Assembly: GCA_038501625.1 (NCBI GenBank)
Contig: JAZAYU010000168.1
Coordinates: 1,148,669 to 1,212,668 of the forward strand
DNA from: Corbicula japonica
Lineage: Eukaryota > Mollusca > Bivalvia > Venerida > Cyrenidae
DNA: 64,000 nt
Reading direction: 5' to 3'
Shown here: positions 35,228 through 47,440 of the stretch, piece after piece
How the letters are laid out: each line of letters opens with the position of its first letter
Position numbering within the stretch: the first letter of the stretch is position 1
Program-made: the position numbers and the translations under genes
The notes under the pieces: model-generated
What the model was told of the DNA's origin: nothing
The model's database searches: none
Seen by the model: the letters and a program-made list of their open reading frames with translations, nothing else

Positions 35228-35571
35228 TTTCGTCAGCAGTCAGTCCATCAGTTGATGGTCATACCAGGAATAACAAGACAGTGTAAATTGTAAGCACATT
35301 TGAGCATCCTAACAGCGGTTGTTGTCAGTTGGAGTCCGTCGTCAACGGTGACAAGACTTTCACCAGACCAATCTGTCACTTTCAAGAAGAATCAACCCCA
35401 CTTCCAGAAATCACGAAAAGCGATCGAAAACTGTCAATCCAGAGATTAAGGGTAACCAGATTAAGCAAACAAGTAAAATACACAGAAAGCCAAAGCATAA
35501 TGAACCACGATGTAAAATATCGAAGCCAGCCAACAAGAGCAGCTAGCGGAAAGCGCCAATCTCTAATGTAA
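35228..35571 (+). other. Host sequence after the LINE, with small ORFs
   Basis: The interrupted small ORF ends at 35286. An overlapping 80-codon frame (35329-35571, basic and Ser/Arg/Lys-rich) follows, with no recognised domain. It may belong to a spliced host transcript or be chance. Confidence 0.25.
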
Positions 35572-35766
35572 TACCAAAATCTTCACTACGCCCTGACAAC
35601 ATCTTTGAGTTATTGACAGTAGAGCCCTGTGCAAAGTTAAGTAATGAAGAATATGATGGCCCGGAATACACGAATAACTTTGATCATCTTGACAGTTCAT
35701 CCTAAACAGAAAGACACTGTTCATGTCATAGAACGTCCTGACAGATTTGTTCTGTGTACAAGGCTT

Positions 35767-35902
35767 AAGGTTATAAAACTGAGATTGGAAACCAGTCTCA
35801 AATCTCAAGGATCTGATTGGCTGAAATGGCGACCAGTCGCCTTTTCAGTCAATCAGATGCTTGAGATTTCAGACTGGTTTCCATGCTCAGTTTTATAACC
35901 TT
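35767..35902. repeat. 136-nt foldback
   Basis: AAGGTTATAAAACTGAG at the left is matched inverted by CTCAGTTTTATAACCTT at the right. Pairing continues with few mismatches through ATCTGATTGGCTGAAA / TTTTCAGTCAATCAGAT to a centre near 35833. This suggests a MITE or inverted duplication. Confidence 0.8.
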
Positions 35903-36728
35903 GGGACCAGATGAGATTATTCTGATGAGATTATTAGGTCTATATGACATGTGAAACTGTTTTGTCATGGAAGGAAGCAAATACAATTATTGACAATCCT
36001 GACGTCACACACAAAGGTGACGACTGTTTCGCCATACAAACCAGAGACGTGTTAGGTTAATGTGTTTCGACAGGAGACCCGAAAAAATAAGATGATTGGA
36101 AAGTAGACCAAAACATGTGGGTAAATTATGGAGGGTATGGTTGCCATAAGACTTAAAAAAAATTTTGTGACAAAATTATTTGAAATATCAACAGGCGTGA
36201 ATGACGGCTTATGTAGCATAGATTTCCAGAGAAGGACGTTTATGTACAGAGATAAAACGGATTATCCCTAAGTGTGTATTAATTCATTTTTTGGTGATTA
36301 ATAGATATAAGAGCCTCGTGCCCATGGTAATAAAACTAAAGGCGAGATTCCATTTACGCGCACTAGTCTATCAATTTTGAGAGAAGAGTTAATATTATAA
36401 GCGTTTTCGCTAGTTCTTTAATCCATAGCATGACATTTTCTCATTGTATTATATCCTTATATGTGCATTTGATTTAATAAAAAACTGTTTAAACTAATTG
36501 TGGGAGAAGCTCGCACTCATTGTAATGAAAAAACGATTGTGTACATAGTGTTTATGAATCATTGAGTACGGCCAGAGGGGTGCACGCTGTTTACCAGGCG
36601 GTGATTACGCCCAGAGACGACGAACAAATTCGCAATTTAGCGAAAAAAGTGCCAAGGGAAAAATAACGTTCATGAGAAGCTTGATTCGACATTGGAACTT
36701 GTTTATCATTTTGATTCATTTGTTCAGA
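35903..36728. other. No recognised gene
   Basis: AT-rich sequence without coding signal. Confidence 0.4.
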
Positions 36729-36903
36729 AAAAGGTGAAATATTCATATCAGGAATCGCCACATTCAGAAAAAACAGCCTCCCCACACAGTCAAGAAGAAG
36801 AGAGAGCATGGTTAATAAAATGATCAGTTTCAAAAGAGACACCACTAACAATTAACAAAAATGAGAACCCGAGGGGTTACCGCCTTGGAACGGTCAGTGG
36901 CAA
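36729..36903 (+). repeat. Dispersed repeat R2, copy 3 (3'-truncated)
   Basis: Same block as 16991-17220 but ending at GGTCAGTGGCAAAT. A 20-bp scrap of its 5' end also lies at about 37681-37700. Confidence 0.65.
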
Positions 36904-37128
36904 ATGAATGGAGAGATATTCCATCTCCAGACTTACAATGTGTTAGTGTTTTTAAAATATATTATAGGTGATTAAAACGATCTGATTCATTTATAGTCAG
37001 TCGAGCCACTACTCTCCTATGATACCAATTTAATGTCGGTCAAAATTTCTTGTCTACGTTGTACTTCAAACATATTCTGTTTCAAAATGGAAAATGTATC
37101 CCAGCAGCATTTTAAAATAAAACTGACT

Positions 37129-37265
37129 ACCTGGGAGCGAACCCGCAGCGTCACGGCGACAGCGCCTAGTTCTGATACCTGGGAGCGAACCCGAAGCGTC
37201 ACGGCGACAACGCCTAGTTCTGGTACCTTGGAGCGAACCCGCACCGTTGGCGACACGATAGGAAA
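37129..37265. repeat. 48-bp minisatellite, about 2.7 units
   Basis: Units start ACCTGGGAGCGAACCC at 37129, 37177 and 37225 (the last diverged). The local GC is much higher than in the flanks. 48 bp equals 16 codons, so frames stay open through it on both strands. Confidence 0.75.
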
Positions 37266-37753
37266 TATCAGAAAAGCCACGAGACTTTCTTTGAAACACT
37301 AGCTGAACTTGTGCCGAATTTAAAAACAAATATAACTTTCGTTGTAACTTATCGGGAGAGCGCAATTACTAATGCCATACAAAAACTATTTCCTATAATG
37401 AGTTATTTTTATTGTTGAACTCATATAAAACAAGACCTTTCTAGATGGTCGTCCGATGAAAAGCTGGTTTATTAAACAAACCTAGATACCTTATTAGTTA
37501 TTACGGTAAGACTCATTGGAAGAATTTGAAAATGTAGAAATTCAGTTAAATGACAACTGGTGCGAATCTATGAAAAAATATTTCTCAAAACAACTGGGAT
37601 CTGATTTGGTAAATCATTGCGTCAAATTCCAATAACAGCGGTCAAATCATTATGGTGAAAATTATATCACTATATTTCTAAAAAGGTGAAATATGCATAT
37701 ATGAATACATTGACAAAGAATTGTGTAAGTAAGTATTTGTTTATTATCGCGAC

Positions 37754-37756
<3 letters not shown>

Positions 37757-37818
<62 letters not shown>
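37757..37818. repeat. (TA)n microsatellite
   Basis: About 31 uninterrupted TA units. Confidence 0.95.
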
Positions 37819-37820
<2 letters not shown>

Positions 37821-38137
37821 AAATTTAGAACATGCTTATGCAATATTAAATTACAGAACATAGGCCGTTTTACAATTGTAGAATAACAGATATGAGAAAT
37901 ATAAATATAATTAATAAGGAAGGCTAAATTGGCTTAATGTATATAAGTTTGACAAAGTACGCGCTCAAATAAATAAGACGAACTATGAGTATATAACTGA
38001 TTTCCGTTTGAGGTAAGAATTTACTAGGTATTTGGCAACTTGTCGTGGATAATTACTGATTATGTGTTTCAATTGTTCGTCACTAGAAAGCGAGATAAAA
38101 TGGTTTTTAGTCAACACTGTACCGAATACTGTATTTC

Positions 38138-38320
38138 TTAAGTTACAATAAAGAGAACAATGAAATAAGAAAAGTGTCTTTCATTCTCAAATTCCCCTAG
38201 GTCACATAATGGACACAGTCTCTGTTCAACTTGAATTCCAGTGTATCGACCTGTTACAATTTTTAACGGTAAAATGCCGTATCTGAACTGAGCTTGCACA
38301 GGTCGTTTAAGTTCATACAC
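38138..38320 (-). pseudogene. LINE ORF2 C-terminal relic
   Basis: The minus-strand frame reads AQFRYGILPLKIVTGRYTG, then CPLCDLGEFENERHF. This is the LRxGxLPLxxETGRF ... CxxC...E.HF zinc-ribbon region that ends many LINE reverse transcriptases. No RT core remains nearby. Confidence 0.55.
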
Positions 38321-38804
38321 AAATATGCCTCACGTTTGAAATTGTCTTTGAAAATAATATAGGTTCTTAACTTGGGAACATATTGGACGTCTATTTTCCA
38401 TAAATAAGAGCAGAGTTCTTCGATTCTTGATTTTGCAAATTTCAGATCAACCGTTATTATATGTCATAATAATAAGATATCTTTACAAAATAATGAGATA
38501 TCTTTAAAGTCACTGTGTAAGTTAATTAAAAATTCCCATGGATTCTGTTGTGTTGGCTTTGCATCATTTACAGCGTTTTAGCTTCACATAACAAAGAAAT
38601 ACTGCAGATGATCCGTTGATTTGTCAAATGAAGTATTATACAATTGCCAGTTCATTCATAAGTTTAGATGTGTAGAGTAATCATGTGTTTTAGCTTCACA
38701 TAACAAAGAAAGACTGCAGTTTACTTCTACACCAATAAGTCTCACATCTTAACTTCTATCCGTGCAATGTGGACAACGAAATACAGTATCGCGACTGATT
38801 GCCT

Positions 38805-40700
38805 TTACTTGAGATTTGTCCAGTGCTTGCAAAAGTCGCATTTGCCCCAGTTCAAAAACTCAATGTAAGTGTTGTTTCTAAAGTCGTCTGGTTGACGCTG
38901 CCCACAACCACAGCAGAGGGTGTCATCATCATCATCGCTCTCCTCGGTAATGTCCTCTGCTGACATCAAGGCAATTAGCCCTCCTTTCCCTGATCCGGAT
39001 GCTCCCGGTCTCTCATCGTTCATGTTCTTGTCTGTTACTTCCTTCTTCGTGATCTCCTTTTCTTTCCTTGACTTCTTTACTTTTCTTTCGTCATCTTTCA
39101 ATCTACAAAGAAAAGCCATTAAATATAGAAAAGTTATTAAATATAAATAAAACTTCTCATTAAATTGATGACTTGAGGTTTCTTAAATAAGCTTTGTAAT
39201 GCAAACAGTAAAATGATAAATCTATAATAACCTTTTCACTGTTGGATTCCCTTTGTTTTTGTCTATTTTCCATTTTCTTTAGTTTTTTCTCAGCCATCTC
39301 TTCCTTTTTCTGAAAAATACGAAGTAATTACAGTCAGAACAAGACACAATTACGACTATTAATTAAAGATTTGAGGCAAACAGACGAATTGATTAGAAGT
39401 TCCATATAAAACCTTTTAAAGTGTGTTTCGTAAAATTAAATTACTAATTTCTGTAACCTCCTCACTCGAAATATTATCTTCCTCTCCATTTTATTTTGGT
39501 TTTGCGCTTTGGATGGCGGTGGGGAATATTTTGGCCATGCTTGCCGGGATTTTCTCCCGACAAACTGGCCACAAGTTGGCTGCGGTCTATTGCTAACCGG
39601 GCTTCTGGATAAATTCCAGACCGGCGGAACGCTTCATTTACAGTGCTTGGGCTTATCTAAAAAAATGAAAGGAAACATATTTCGATTAGGAAATGGTATG
39701 ACATACGGTAAAGAGTTTGTAATCGAAAATGTATGTTACCGCTTACTCATATACATGGCAGAAAAGCGAGTAGTGTTCACCTGATCATCGCATGACTCAG
39801 AAGTATGGGAAACTTTGATTTTCCAATTACTGACTGTTGATTAATAAATCCCACATTCAACGCAAGTGTCGACAGTTTCTCTTGAAAATGCTAACAAATA
39901 CAAAAAATACATACTTGGTGATAGATAAGATTATTGGAATATTTTGTTTATAAAAAAAACGATGTATTATGTGCAAAGAAATATATTGGCAGCAAACCTT
40001 TAAAATTCCGATTACATGTACATCAAGCGGCTGCAAAATATGTGTTGTATGTGAGGGCAACCCGACCAGGACGACGTGCAAGGAAATATATTGGCAGAAA
40101 ACCTTTAAAATTCCGATTACATGTACATCAAGCGGCTGCAAAATATGTTTTGTATGTGAGGGCAACCCGACCAGGATAACATCGTTTCTATTTCGGGTTC
40201 ATCTTTAGCTTTTGAAATATGATTGTCCATAAGTAAGACGACTGACCTGGCCTTTCCGCAATTAGGCACAAATGTTCGTTTGAACCATTCTAAAACAAAG
40301 GAGTACAGTTCTGTGAGTTACTGCTGTTAATATTTCTTTGTAAATTCACAACATTACATATTTTAAATATTTATTAAATTGTTATCTTACCATTAAGAGT
40401 AAAGGTGAAATATTATAACAGAAACAATCCAACTCTTCTAACCTTCTAACAGCTGGCTTTCAATGTAGCCCTATTCACTTTTATCAAACTACCAGTTATC
40501 TTGGTACTCTCGGTGGGGGGATACGCCATTAAAAATGACCGTCGATGGCATTAATTTGCCAGCTGCCAAGCAACATAGGTAAGCCGTAATATGGTCTCCG
40601 GGCAGCACTCTCTGGCGGATAACATGGCCTTTCTTCATGTCTTAAACTCGTTGCTAAGTTTTTCCTTTATTGCTCCAACCAGTCTTGTCACGATTGAAGA
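38805..40700 (-). pseudogene. Decayed pogo-like transposase with PHD-type end
   Basis: Minus-strand remnants appear in the correct order. The first Asp motif reads NRDKTGWS (about 40676-40696) and is followed by stops. VLPGDHITAYLCC lies near 40570, LLMDNHISK (second Asp) near 40230-40245, and LPSHT.HILQPLDV (third Asp) twice in a 105-bp tandem (39985-40180). AFRRSGIYP lies near 39620. A Lys/Glu-rich linker exon (about 39225-39310) and a Cys-rich end (CCGCG...CDFCKHW, 38805-38950) follow. A later CPHC lies out of frame near 38765. Several stops and shifts make it non-functional. Confidence 0.7.
39985..40180 (-). repeat. 105-bp tandem duplication inside the decayed transposase
   Basis: TTAAAATTCCGATTACATGT starts the repeat at about 40000 and again at 40105. 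The period of 105 bp equals 35 codons, so the third catalytic motif is duplicated in frame. Confidence 0.85.
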
Positions 40701-40732
40701 TCTATTTCAACAACAAAATAACATAATTTATT

Positions 40733-41410
40733 AGCGCACCTGAGCCAAAGACTCTGAGTGAGCTGTTGTCATTAAAGGGGGACCAGATGTCCGTCTTCCG
40801 TCAACTTTTTGTTTGTTAACGCGTTAGAGGCCACAATTTTTAACCGATTGTCATCAAATTTGGTCAGAATGTTTCTCTTGGCGGTGTGTCGATCCCTTTC
40901 GAAACTGGGTCATCTTGGGTCAAAAACTAGGTCACTAGATCAGTTTAAAGCAACATTTTCGTTAGCGCACTAGAGGTCACATTATTTATCCGCTTGTCAT
41001 CAAGTGTAATATGAATTGATTATCTCTACTCAAATTATTAAAATCATGTTCTTGAATTGACCAGATTTTGACACAAACTGAATACCATCTTAAAATTCAA
41101 TCTTTCTTGAACAATTTCACTGGTTGTTCAGAAACAAAATTTTAGTAGCAGAGTGAAAATTCCAATCGTCCTAATTCCAATATTTCTACCTGTTTCCAGC
41201 TATGTTTAGATGCATATTACTGGAGTTGTATCTCCAGGTCACAAGAGTTTATAAAGTTCACTGTTTACATCACATTGAGAAAACCACAGGTGCATTTTGT
41301 CATCTTTTGCAGTAAAGCTTCCAGAATAATATGTGGTAAATTTTATAAAAATACTGACCAAATAAACATTCTTACTTTACAGCACTTTGAAAATCAGGCT
41401 TTTCTCAAAT
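40733..41410. repeat. HINE-like repeat, inverted family E/H
   Basis: Starts with a CACCTGAGCCAAAGACTCTG..AGTGAGCT hairpin-like end, then CCGTCTTCCGTCAAC. It continues with GCGTTAGAGG(T/C)CACA units that recur at about 42470-43090. Confidence 0.5.
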
Positions 41411-41789
41411 ATTATTCACTATTTGTTTAAATGTAAAAAAAATTGTAGCAGATTCTCAAAATATTCAGACTATATTACAGAGCAGTCTAATCTGTGTACA
41501 ATATATGTACATAAACTGGCTAGTTAATCGGAGGTCTCAGAACTCAAGTGTTTGTTTTTTTTGTCTTTGGTCCTGATCTTGACTAACTCAGTCTTTGACC
41601 CTTTCCTCCATATATACACATGTTTACGCAAAGGGAACAGTGTACATCTAGATCAGCTGGCACATTTGTGCTGTCTGATCAGGATTTGCACTGGTTGCAT
41701 TGGTCAGATACAACCTAACGAATAAAAAAGCAAACTGTAGATCCTGTTTAGATGGTCGGATGTACCTGCTGATCTGGATCTACACTGTC

Positions 41790-41989
41790 TGGTGAGCAAT
41801 ATGGTCATTTGGCCCTTTTGTTTCATGTGCCTTTTTTACATAATATTTGTCGGGTAAGGCTTTAGACCATATTTCACAATTAAGAGGTTCATTACAATGT
41901 ACCGAACGGTGTCTTTGCAATGTCCTGGTTGTTTTCAATTTCAGTCCACACATACCGCATTCTAACTGTTCATAATCTGATGTGTCCAT
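41790..41989 (-). pseudogene. C2H2 zinc-finger fragment
   Basis: The minus-strand frame begins MDTSDYEQLECGMCG and contains one complete finger, C-x2-C-x12-H-x3-H. A second finger has Trp where its second Cys should be and no proper His pair. There is no flanking gene structure, so this is a fragment or a retrocopied relic. Confidence 0.45.
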
Positions 41990-42469
41990 TTGTACCGTGA
42001 AAGTAAACAGGCCTTTAAAGAAGTGAAAAGATGAAGATCAGGTAACAGTTGTGTTGCGGACATTTTATTGCAAATAACTGAATATTTTGAAAACTAAGTT
42101 AATATTGAAAAGGTTACAACACTCAAGTATCACAGTGAATATGGGCAAGTGAAATGATGCACAATTATTTAGTTACATTTTATCTCTTCCTTGAATGTGG
42201 TTGTGCAAGAACATAAATATCTCATTCCGTGGATGATGTTATTTTGTATTATATACATATACAAATAAAGCTTATATGTGACTCATAAAGGGAAAAAAAC
42301 TCAAGAAAATCGGCCACTGCAGTTATGTTACCTCCAAGACACATCACTTGGAAGGTTAGAAGTCTTAAGCATTTGTAAAATGTTCTCCCCATCAAGACGA
42401 CGTGCAGAACCCATGTTCCAACATGCCGGCTCAATGTCAAGGTCATAGGTCAGATTAAAGCAAAAATTT

Positions 42470-43100
42470 GTTAACGCATTAGAGGTCACATTTTTTGTCA
42501 GATTGTCATCAAATTTGGTATGAATATTGATATTGATGATCTCTACTCAAATTATTAAAATCATGTTCTTGAATTGCCCTGGGGATTTTAAAACTCTTTG
42601 TTTTAATTCTGTTTTTAACCTTTGATTTTCTACAGTTATCAACCAGATTTTCACACAAACTTTATACCGTCTTAAAATTCAATCTTTCCTGAACAATTCA
42701 TTCATTGGTTGTTTATTGATAAAATCTTAAACAAAAATTTTAGTAGCAGAGTGAAAATTACAAGTATCGAAATTCCAATATTTTTACCTGTCTTCAGCTA
42801 TATTTAGATTCAATGTTAAGAGGTTATTATTCCTACAGTTGCTGGTCAATGACCTAATGAACTTTGCTGTTTAGACCTGTGTTATGCAATATTAAGAACT
42901 TTGCTCTGGATGATTTTACAGGGTAAATTTTGTCATTTTCTATGGATACTGACCAAATAAACTTTCTTACTTTATAGCACTTTGAAAATCAGGCTTTTCT
43001 GAATATTTTATTCACTCTTTGTATGGAAAACAAAAACAACAACAACAAATTTGTAGCACATTCTCAAAATGTTAAGACTAAATTTAAGAGAGGTCTCAGC
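42470..43100. repeat. Second copy of the 40970-41410 repeat
   Basis: Shares GATCTCTACTCAAATTATTA, AATCATGTTCTTGAATTG and TTTTAGTAGCAGAGTGAAAA in the same order as the first copy. Confidence 0.6.
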
Positions 43101-43179
43101 TGTGTACAGTGTATGTACACAAACTGGCAAGTGAATTGGAGGTCTCTGAACCCCTGGAATTAATTTCATGAAACTTGAT

Positions 43180-44136
43180 GGGCTGAACCCATGTTCCAAC
43201 CTCGCTGGCTCAAGGTCAAGGCAGCCTGTGGTGTTTGAGCATATGAAAGTTGCATGCTTTTTGTCCAGTCTAAAATTTTTTAACTCTTAGAAGGAATTTC
43301 ATGAAACTTTAGTCAAATGTTATCCCCATCAAGATGATATGCAGAACCCATGTTCCAACATGGCCGGCTTAATGTCAAGGTCACCAGTGGTGTTTGAAGA
43401 TTTTAAGTCGAAAAGGCCATAATTTGATTAAAAATTAAAGAAAGAGTTATGGTTCTTTGCATACTTAGTCAGGGTGATGATGGTAAACAGGTGTCTTTAG
43501 TTTTAAAGCTATAGTACAAGAAGTATGAAAGTAACTAGCTTGAACGCAAACTTTAACCTGAAATTCCAAGTCGCAAAAGGGCCATAATTTGAACAAAATG
43601 GAAGTAAGAGTGGGGTTCTTGGCATACACACTCGGGATATGATAATAAACAAGTGTTGAAAGTTTCAAAGCTGTAGCACAAGTGGTATGGAAGTTATGGG
43701 TTTGTACAATAGCTTGCACGCAAACTTTAACCTGAAATTTTAAGTGGAAAAGGGGCCATAATTTGATCAAAATGAAAGTGAGAGTTATGGTTCTTGGCAT
43801 ACACACTTGGGATATGATGATGAACAAGTGTTGAAAGTTTCAAAGCTTTAGTATAAGTATTATTGAAGTTATGTGTTCGTACAGTAGCTTGCACGCAAAC
43901 TTTAACCTGAAATTCTAAGTCGAAAATGGGTCATAATTTGATCAAAATGAAAGATATAGTTATGGTTCTTGTCATACACACTTGGGACATGATGGTGAAC
44001 AAGTGTGCCAAGTTTCAAAGCTGTAGCTATATTAGATTTTAAGATATAGTTAGTTTGCACGCAAACGTTAACCAAAGCGGGACGTCGACACCCAAGTGAT
44101 TAGAATAGCTCGACATATTCTTCGAATAGTCGAGCT
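43180..44136. repeat. HINE-like repeat, family B copy 1
   Basis: Tandem units of about 170 bp (GGGCCATAATTTGATCAAAA, GTTATGGTTCTTGGCATACA, AGCTTGCACGCAAACTTTAA). It ends in the hairpin AGCTCGAC...GTCGAGCT at 44107-44136, preceded by GCGGGACGTCGACACCC. Confidence 0.65.
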
Positions 44137-44310
44137 AAAAACAATAAATAAAAGTGGCTGAACCAGGATTCGAATCTATTGTATGAGTTTACGTCTATGC
44201 AAGACTCCATGAAAGAGGCAAGAATAAGGAAAGACATTTAAAGCAAAAAACGATGAACGATTAAAAAGACACTGTACCGGTAAGACTAGTTTTATTTTAC
44301 ATTTATTATA
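44137..44310 (-). repeat. Conserved flank with a tRNA T-arm-like box
   Basis: On the minus strand GATTCGAATCCTGGTTCAGC resembles the B box and 3' acceptor of a tRNA. No 5' half is present. The block is repeated at 48500-48680 next to the other family B copy. Confidence 0.35.
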
Positions 44311-44339
44311 ATGTGTTTTTTTTTTTCGAACAAAACTCT

Positions 44340-45935
44340 TATCAGTTATGTTTTACAATTACAAAAATTGGAATATATGCAGTGCAACAAAAGAACAATC
44401 ATTGAAAATTATTCAATTCAATAGTTGCTGGAAATGGAAATATTCAAACCACCCAAAATAAAACTGGTAAAAATTTAACACAAAAGTAATTTTAGGAGAA
44501 CTATGTAAATAAATGAAAAAAAGGAATATTAAAAGCAATCGAACAGGACAAATACAAAAACATTACAGGCTAAGTTTGATTGAGAAATACCAGGATCAAA
44601 ATACATCAATGCCCAGAATGCCTAGCCCTGGGTTGAATGCATTTCAATATTTACACAAGTACCAATATTGATTCATTCCAAACAATGGAGTGTAGGTCAG
44701 GTTGCTTAACAGTAGTTGAACTTGATGATGATAATTTTATATTCATGCTTTATAGCAAAACATCACAACTTAAAGCAATGTCAATGGCCTAATACATGTC
44801 ATTTAGTAAATGAAAGAGGCACAACATATTTTTTTATTACACCTCACGTGATTAGTTTACTATATAGCGTAATGTGACGTCACAGGGAGATAATCGCTAC
44901 TGTCACATATGCGACAGCATCATGTCGACCTCGCGTGGATCTAAAAATAAATATCTTGGAAATCCGATTACAAATTAACTTCTACGCATGCGTTATTGAC
45001 CAAGGGAGATAAACGCATTTTGATCATTATTTGTAGCCGCTTATTGAGCATTATTGATTTTGGACTTCCGACGCTTGATTTTGTTCCCAAACGAAATTGG
45101 TTCATAGTCAAGATCTCTAAAAAACAAATGTTCGGTGTAATAAAATAAATATCACATCCCATTGGGGGAAACAGTACGAAATGTTAACCCTTGAGAAGGT
45201 AATGTCAACCGAGGCGTTACTTCTCTCGGGATGTGATATTTATATAATGTTAGTCTTAGTATGGGAATTGTTGTGTTAGCAAAATTATTTATTTCTTATA
45301 TTATTTTAGCTTATTCCTTTACTTTGTATTTCTCTTGATTATTTCCACTTTTAAAGTTAATACACAGGGGTCCCGTGAATGGATATTTGATCTTGGTTTC
45401 ATGTATAACAATGTGTTCCAGGTAGCCAGCATTATGTAACCATATATTAACGAAGTGTCCAACCTTATAAATCAGATAAAGGGGCTCTTTATATTCATTT
45501 CATTAGCTAGAGCCTTTGACAGACACCCTTTTCCCACTGTTATCTGTCAACTCTATTTAGACACTTTTAATGCATGCACCGCATCCATCTGATCTATATC
45601 TACACTCCTTGATCAGGAAGTACATGTACCTAAAAGATTTAAACATGAACAGACTCTGACCAGCCAAACTGATATGCAAGTTGATATGGTATAACTTTGT
45701 CACACATGGAATACAAGCTGTATCCATGTAGGTCCCTTTATACTGACTCATGCATAACAACGCATGTCTACTTACCCGGAAAGAGTAGACATAAAACATG
45801 GAATACTTGTGTTTTGCACAGAAAATCCATTCCTAACTTTAGCCCTTAACTCCATATATACGCCTTTATGGCATGTACAAACAGTGTAGATCTGGCTCAC
45901 CCTGCATCTCTTTGCTGTTTGGTCAGGATCTGCAC
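44340..45935. repeat. Dispersed repeat R1 with a 410-bp insertion
   Basis: R1 sequence at 44340-44837 and 45248-45935 matches 9151-10190. The interruption (about 44838-45247) is absent from the copy at 9590. It contains TGACGTCA and ends in a stem formed by ATAAATATCACATCCC and its exact complement (about 45146-45161 and 45227-45243). Confidence 0.6.
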
Positions 45936-46099
45936 CGTTCACTTTCATGTTCATAAAGTTATTTCTGAACAAGATGTGACCAATGTAGATCCGATCAGAT
46001 GGCACAAATGTTCAGTCCGATTTGGATCTACACTAGAAGCACATGCGATGAAAGGCATATATATGTATAGCAGAAAGGGGCTCTTGATCAATTATTTTA

Positions 46100-47440
46100 G
46101 TTATGCCCCTTAGAATGACATGAACAATATTTCTTAATGAATAATATCATCTTCAACTAAAATTTCAGAAATTACGCTACACCATAAAACTTTTTCAGTT
46201 ACTATAACTAAGTTAATGCATAAAATATATTCCTAGTTTGTTGTCAGAAATATTTATACTTTCAATGCAGTTTAACTCACAAATTATTTTATTTGAAGAT
46301 ATCATTCAGGGTTTTCAATAGATGCAGATTCGTGCTATTGGATGCAAGCATATTTGAATTTTTTCACTTTTGAGCCCCTGTTGAAGTATATTTATATGTA
46401 ACATTATCCTGTGAATTTTCGGAATATTATGTTTTCCGAAAACTTTTTTTTTCATTTTAAAAGCAAGGCAGCTTTATTTACACATCATTCGAAAGCTTGT
46501 GACTTCAACTCTTAATTTCCTCAGTTTCAATGAGATACAGACGATATGGCCAGGAGATTCTGCCCAGATGAATGAACTGAACAGCCCAGGACATGCAGAC
46601 TTTACGGCTGGAGTCAGAGACGATATAAACAAGCTTACATAAAGCATCTGTTTATCGAGATAAAACAATAAACATGTTCATGCGCTTGTATCCTGCATAT
46701 TGTATTTGTTTGTATTTGTTGTCATAGATTTTGTCTTAATGAGTAACCTTCTTAAAATAAAGAGATTATTATTATTATTATTATTATTATTGAATTCAAT
46801 AGACGAAAATGGATTGATGAAGTAGAGCCTACAATTTAGCTCAGAAAGTATGAGATGAATGAACTGAACAGCCCAGGACATGCAGACTTTACGGCTGGAG
46901 TCAGAGACGATATAACCAAGCTTACATGAAGCATCTGTTTATCAAGATAAAACAATAAACATGTTCATGCGCTTGTATCCTGCATTGATCTAGACTAGAT
47001 TACCGCCTTTTTGAGATTGAAATCAATAGACGATAATGAATGATGAAGAAGAGCCTAGAATTTAGCTCAGAAAGTATGAGAAACTTTCTTTGTGCATACT
47101 TATTCCATTAAAAGATGAACTAATATTGTCTAAATGCATCTGAAAATATATTAACCTACTGCTATTCAATATAATTTACACGACGTCTCGACGCCGTGTA
47201 TATTGATATAACGAATTGAGATGTAACATGGAGGAGCAGGTGACTATTTAGGCTATATACCACAAAATCAAATCATGTAGACTCTCACTTTATCAATTCA
47301 TCAAATTTCGAATTTCCTATTACAATGTAGATCAAGCCCTTAAAATCTTACATAATATTATAGAACCAACTTATAGACACATTTACATCCAACTCTTATC
47401 ATAGCATGAATAGTAAACATTGAAACTTTTACCACAATTT
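46100..47440. repeat. Mixed repeat fragments and (ATT)n
   Basis: Holds a repeat shared with 11913 (near 46306), two R4 copies (about 46535-46640 and 46850-46920) and (ATT)n at about 46768-46791. No gene is supported. Confidence 0.45.

Noticed and set aside
37670..37886. ORFs with alternating Ile-Tyr on both strands
   Set aside because: Pure translation of the (TA)n microsatellite.
43465..43827. 120-codon minus-strand ORF with internally repeated peptides
   Set aside because: The repeats in it are the HINE-like tandem units; the same frames appear broken at 48001-48373.
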